Shown: in pieces, positions 5,904 through 7,261 of the stretch | How the letters are laid out: the number at the start of each line of letters is the position of its first letter | Numbering within the stretch: the stretch's first letter is position 1 | Source: Candidatus Planktophila limnetica | GTDB taxonomy: Bacteria > Actinomycetota > Actinomycetes > Nanopelagicales > Nanopelagicaceae | Assembly (NCBI GenBank): GCA_029979485.1 | Contig: JAPOHK010000044.1 | Span: forward strand, 1 to 7,261 | Length of the DNA stretch: 7,261 nucleotides | Reading direction: 5' to 3' | The notes under the pieces: model-generated | Seen by the model: the letters and a program-made list of their open reading frames with translations, nothing else | Told to the model about the DNA's origin: nothing | Database searches by the model: none | Translations under genes and position numbers: made by a program

Positions 5904-7064
5904 TTAACCGCGATACCTTGCATGCACATTTTGCAACAAGCCAAATCCAATCAGCGTTGCAAACATGCTCGATCCTCCGTATGACAAAAATGGTAAAGGT
6001 ACGCCAGTCATCGGCATCAATCCAAGTGTCATTCCTATATTTTCAAAGATTTGAAAAGCAAACCAGGCAGTTACACCTGTCGCTACAAGTCTTCCATAGG
6101 GATCATTCGTTCTTCGAGCAATAGCAAAAGCTCGCATCAGAATTATTAAATACAGTAAAACGATTCCTGCGCTTCCAACAAATCCAAGTTGTTCTCCAGC
6201 AACAGTAAAAATAAAGTCTGTTTGCTGTTCCGGAACGAATCTTCCGTTTGTCTGCGGTCCATCAAATAGTCCTGTACCGAATAAGCCGCCAGAACCAACG
6301 GTGATGCGTGCCTGACGAAGTTGGTAACCACTTCCCTGTGTATCTGCGTTTGGATTAACGAATGACTGCAAGCGATTTACTTGATATGAATTAATCACGC
6401 CTGCCTTTGTTGCTCCAAAAGCTCCAATGACTGCAATGAGTAAGAGTGCGACTACCCAACGAGAAGATGCGCCAGATACGGCAATGATTGTTACGACGGC
6501 GGTGCTAATGATAAAAACCGTTCCCATATCGGGTTGCATCAGAATAAATAAGACTGGAATTCCCGCCACAAGTAGCGCTTGAAAAACATCTCTCGAAGTT
6601 GGTTCATTACTGTCATGTGTGCGCTCAGAGAGAATCATGGACATTCCGACAATTATTGAAATCTTTGCTAATTCTGCGGGTTGAATTTGAAATCCACCTG
6701 GCAGAGCAATCCAGGCTTTAGCTCCGTTAACTTCAGCACCAAGTCCAGGAATTAAAACAATAATTAAACCCAAGACTCCTAATCCCCAAAGAATTGGCGT
6801 GTAGGCACGTAATAACCGGTAATCAATAATTGTGGTTCCCCATGCGAGCAGTACTCCAATTAAAATATTGAGCACGTGACGCTTTAAGTAATACTGAGGA
6901 TCTAAGCCATTAGCTGCATACCAATCACGTGTATCTGCATAAACAAGCAGAGTTCCAATTACTAAAAGAGCAGCTACCGCTCCCGTAAGTATTGGATCGA
7001 ATCCGGCAAAGACTGACGTGCGAGATCTACGTCGATAAATACTACGTGAAGTCAGAGAACTCAT
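5904..7064 (-). CDS. rodA: SEDS-family peptidoglycan glycosyltransferase RodA (FtsW/RodA/SpoVE)
   Basis: This polytopic membrane enzyme polymerises lipid II into glycan strands during elongation, in complex with a class B PBP. The 386 residues start with a basic cytoplasmic tail (YRRRSRTS) followed by about ten hydrophobic segments. These are roughly 24-44, 62-80, 87-108, 130-147, 160-177, 181-197, 203-219, 291-313, 326-346 and 356-378. SEDS motifs are NGAKAWI (113-119), IQPAELAKI (127-135), QPDMGT (177-182), VPEQQTDFIFTVAGEQLGF (277-295, with the catalytic Asp283) and PMTGVPLPFLSYGGSSM (351-367). The adjacent PBP2 end favours RodA over FtsW. The ATG at 7064 has a strong AAGGAGG four bases upstream, inside the preceding gene, and overlaps that gene's stop as ATGA, implying coupled translation at matched levels. 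No terminator follows it. Confidence 0.96.
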   Translation of the reverse strand: MSSLTSRSIYRRRSRTSVFAGFDPILTGAVAALLVIGTLLVYADTRDWYAANGLDPQYYLKRHVLNILIGVLLAWGTTIIDYRLLRAYTPILWGLGVLGLIIVLIPGLGAEVNGAKAWIALPGGFQIQPAELAKISIIVGMSMILSERTHDSNEPTSRDVFQALLVAGIPVLFILMQPDMGTVFIISTAVVTIIAVSGASSRWVVALLLIAVIGAFGATKAGVINSYQVNRLQSFVNPNADTQGSGYQLRQARITVGSGGLFGTGLFDGPQTNGRFVPEQQTDFIFTVAGEQLGFVGSAGIVLLYLIILMRAFAIARRTNDPYGRLVATGVTAWFAFQIFENIGMTLGLMPMTGVPLPFLSYGGSSMFATLIGFGLLQNVHARYRG

Positions 7065-7261
7065 TGGTCCTCCTTCAATTTCGTCGCAGGTGAAATCTTT
7101 GGAATTTTCACCGGTGGTCTTCCATCAGGAAATATAGCCTTAGCGGGATCAATTCTTGATCCAGTAACACCAAATAAAGTTTCATAAATTTGTCGAACCC
7201 CAACACCACTGACAGATGCACCAAAACCACCTTGGCAGATCAAGAGCCTATTGAAGATTAC
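7061..7261 (-). CDS. mrdA: Penicillin-binding protein 2 (class B transpeptidase), C-terminal fragment
   Basis: An open frame without an internal start runs in from the right edge and stops with TGA at 7063-7061, giving 66 C-terminal residues. The segment QGGFGASVSGVGVRQIYETLF is the terminal helix region of class B PBP transpeptidase domains, of the pattern GxGA...VR-I-[YW]-E. It is followed by a Pro/Lys-rich tail (FPDGRPPVKIPK) and a charged end. The catalytic SxxK, SxN and KTG motifs would lie outside the window. Class B PBPs cross-link glycan strands made by RodA. The 4-bp overlap with rodA makes the elongation-specific PBP2 the best reading; FtsI is less likely. A TTG at 7243 is only an internal codon and not the start. 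Confidence 0.82.
   Translation of the reverse strand, partial: VIFNRLLICQGGFGASVSGVGVRQIYETLFGVTGSRIDPAKAIFPDGRPPVKIPKISPATKLKEDQ

Noticed and set aside
5837..6124. Plus-strand open frame of 95 codons upstream of and within the rodA 3' end
   Set aside because: Most of it lies antisense to conserved RodA motifs, the peptide resembles no family I know, and its composition follows from the RodA codons.

Overview
This window looks like a piece of chromosome from a low-GC actinobacterium. The order mrdA-rodA-rne-rplU-rpmA-obg-proB is an actinobacterial arrangement, close to the one in Streptomyces. The base composition (mid-40s % GC by eye) and the tight packing suggest a streamlined planktonic lineage such as Nanopelagicales/acI ('Ca. 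Planktophila'-like). That placement is an inference; no rRNA or other direct taxonomic marker is present.

Layout. All complete genes are on the minus strand, so the biological order runs from the right end of the window to the left. It starts with the 3' end of a PBP2-type penicillin-binding protein (7261-7061), which overlaps rodA (7064-5904) by 4 bp. A 210-bp leader/intergenic region (5903-5694) with several potential RNA helices follows, then rne (RNase E/G, 5693-3612). A well-formed promoter and short structured leader (about 3592-3505) come next, then rplU (L21, GTG start) and rpmA (L27). A strong intrinsic terminator (2882-2845) closes rpmA. obg (2803-1307) and proB (1310-195) then overlap by 4 bp. 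At the left end, the last 68 codons of a plus-strand serine hydrolase (beta-lactamase/esterase fold) run convergently into proB, and the two coding regions overlap by 15 bp.

How the genes work together. PBP2 and RodA form the transpeptidase/glycosyltransferase pair of the elongasome. RNase E/G processes and degrades RNA. L21 and L27 are large-subunit ribosomal proteins, and Obg is the GTPase that assists 50S assembly. ProB makes the first committed step of proline synthesis. The window therefore links wall growth, RNA turnover and ribosome production.

I see no mobile element, CRISPR array, tRNA, rRNA or defence system. I found no convincing new multi-gene system. The points worth a second look are regulatory: the rplU promoter/leader, the rne leader, and the terminator placed between rpmA and obg. 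No gene-free stretch exceeds about 210 bp.
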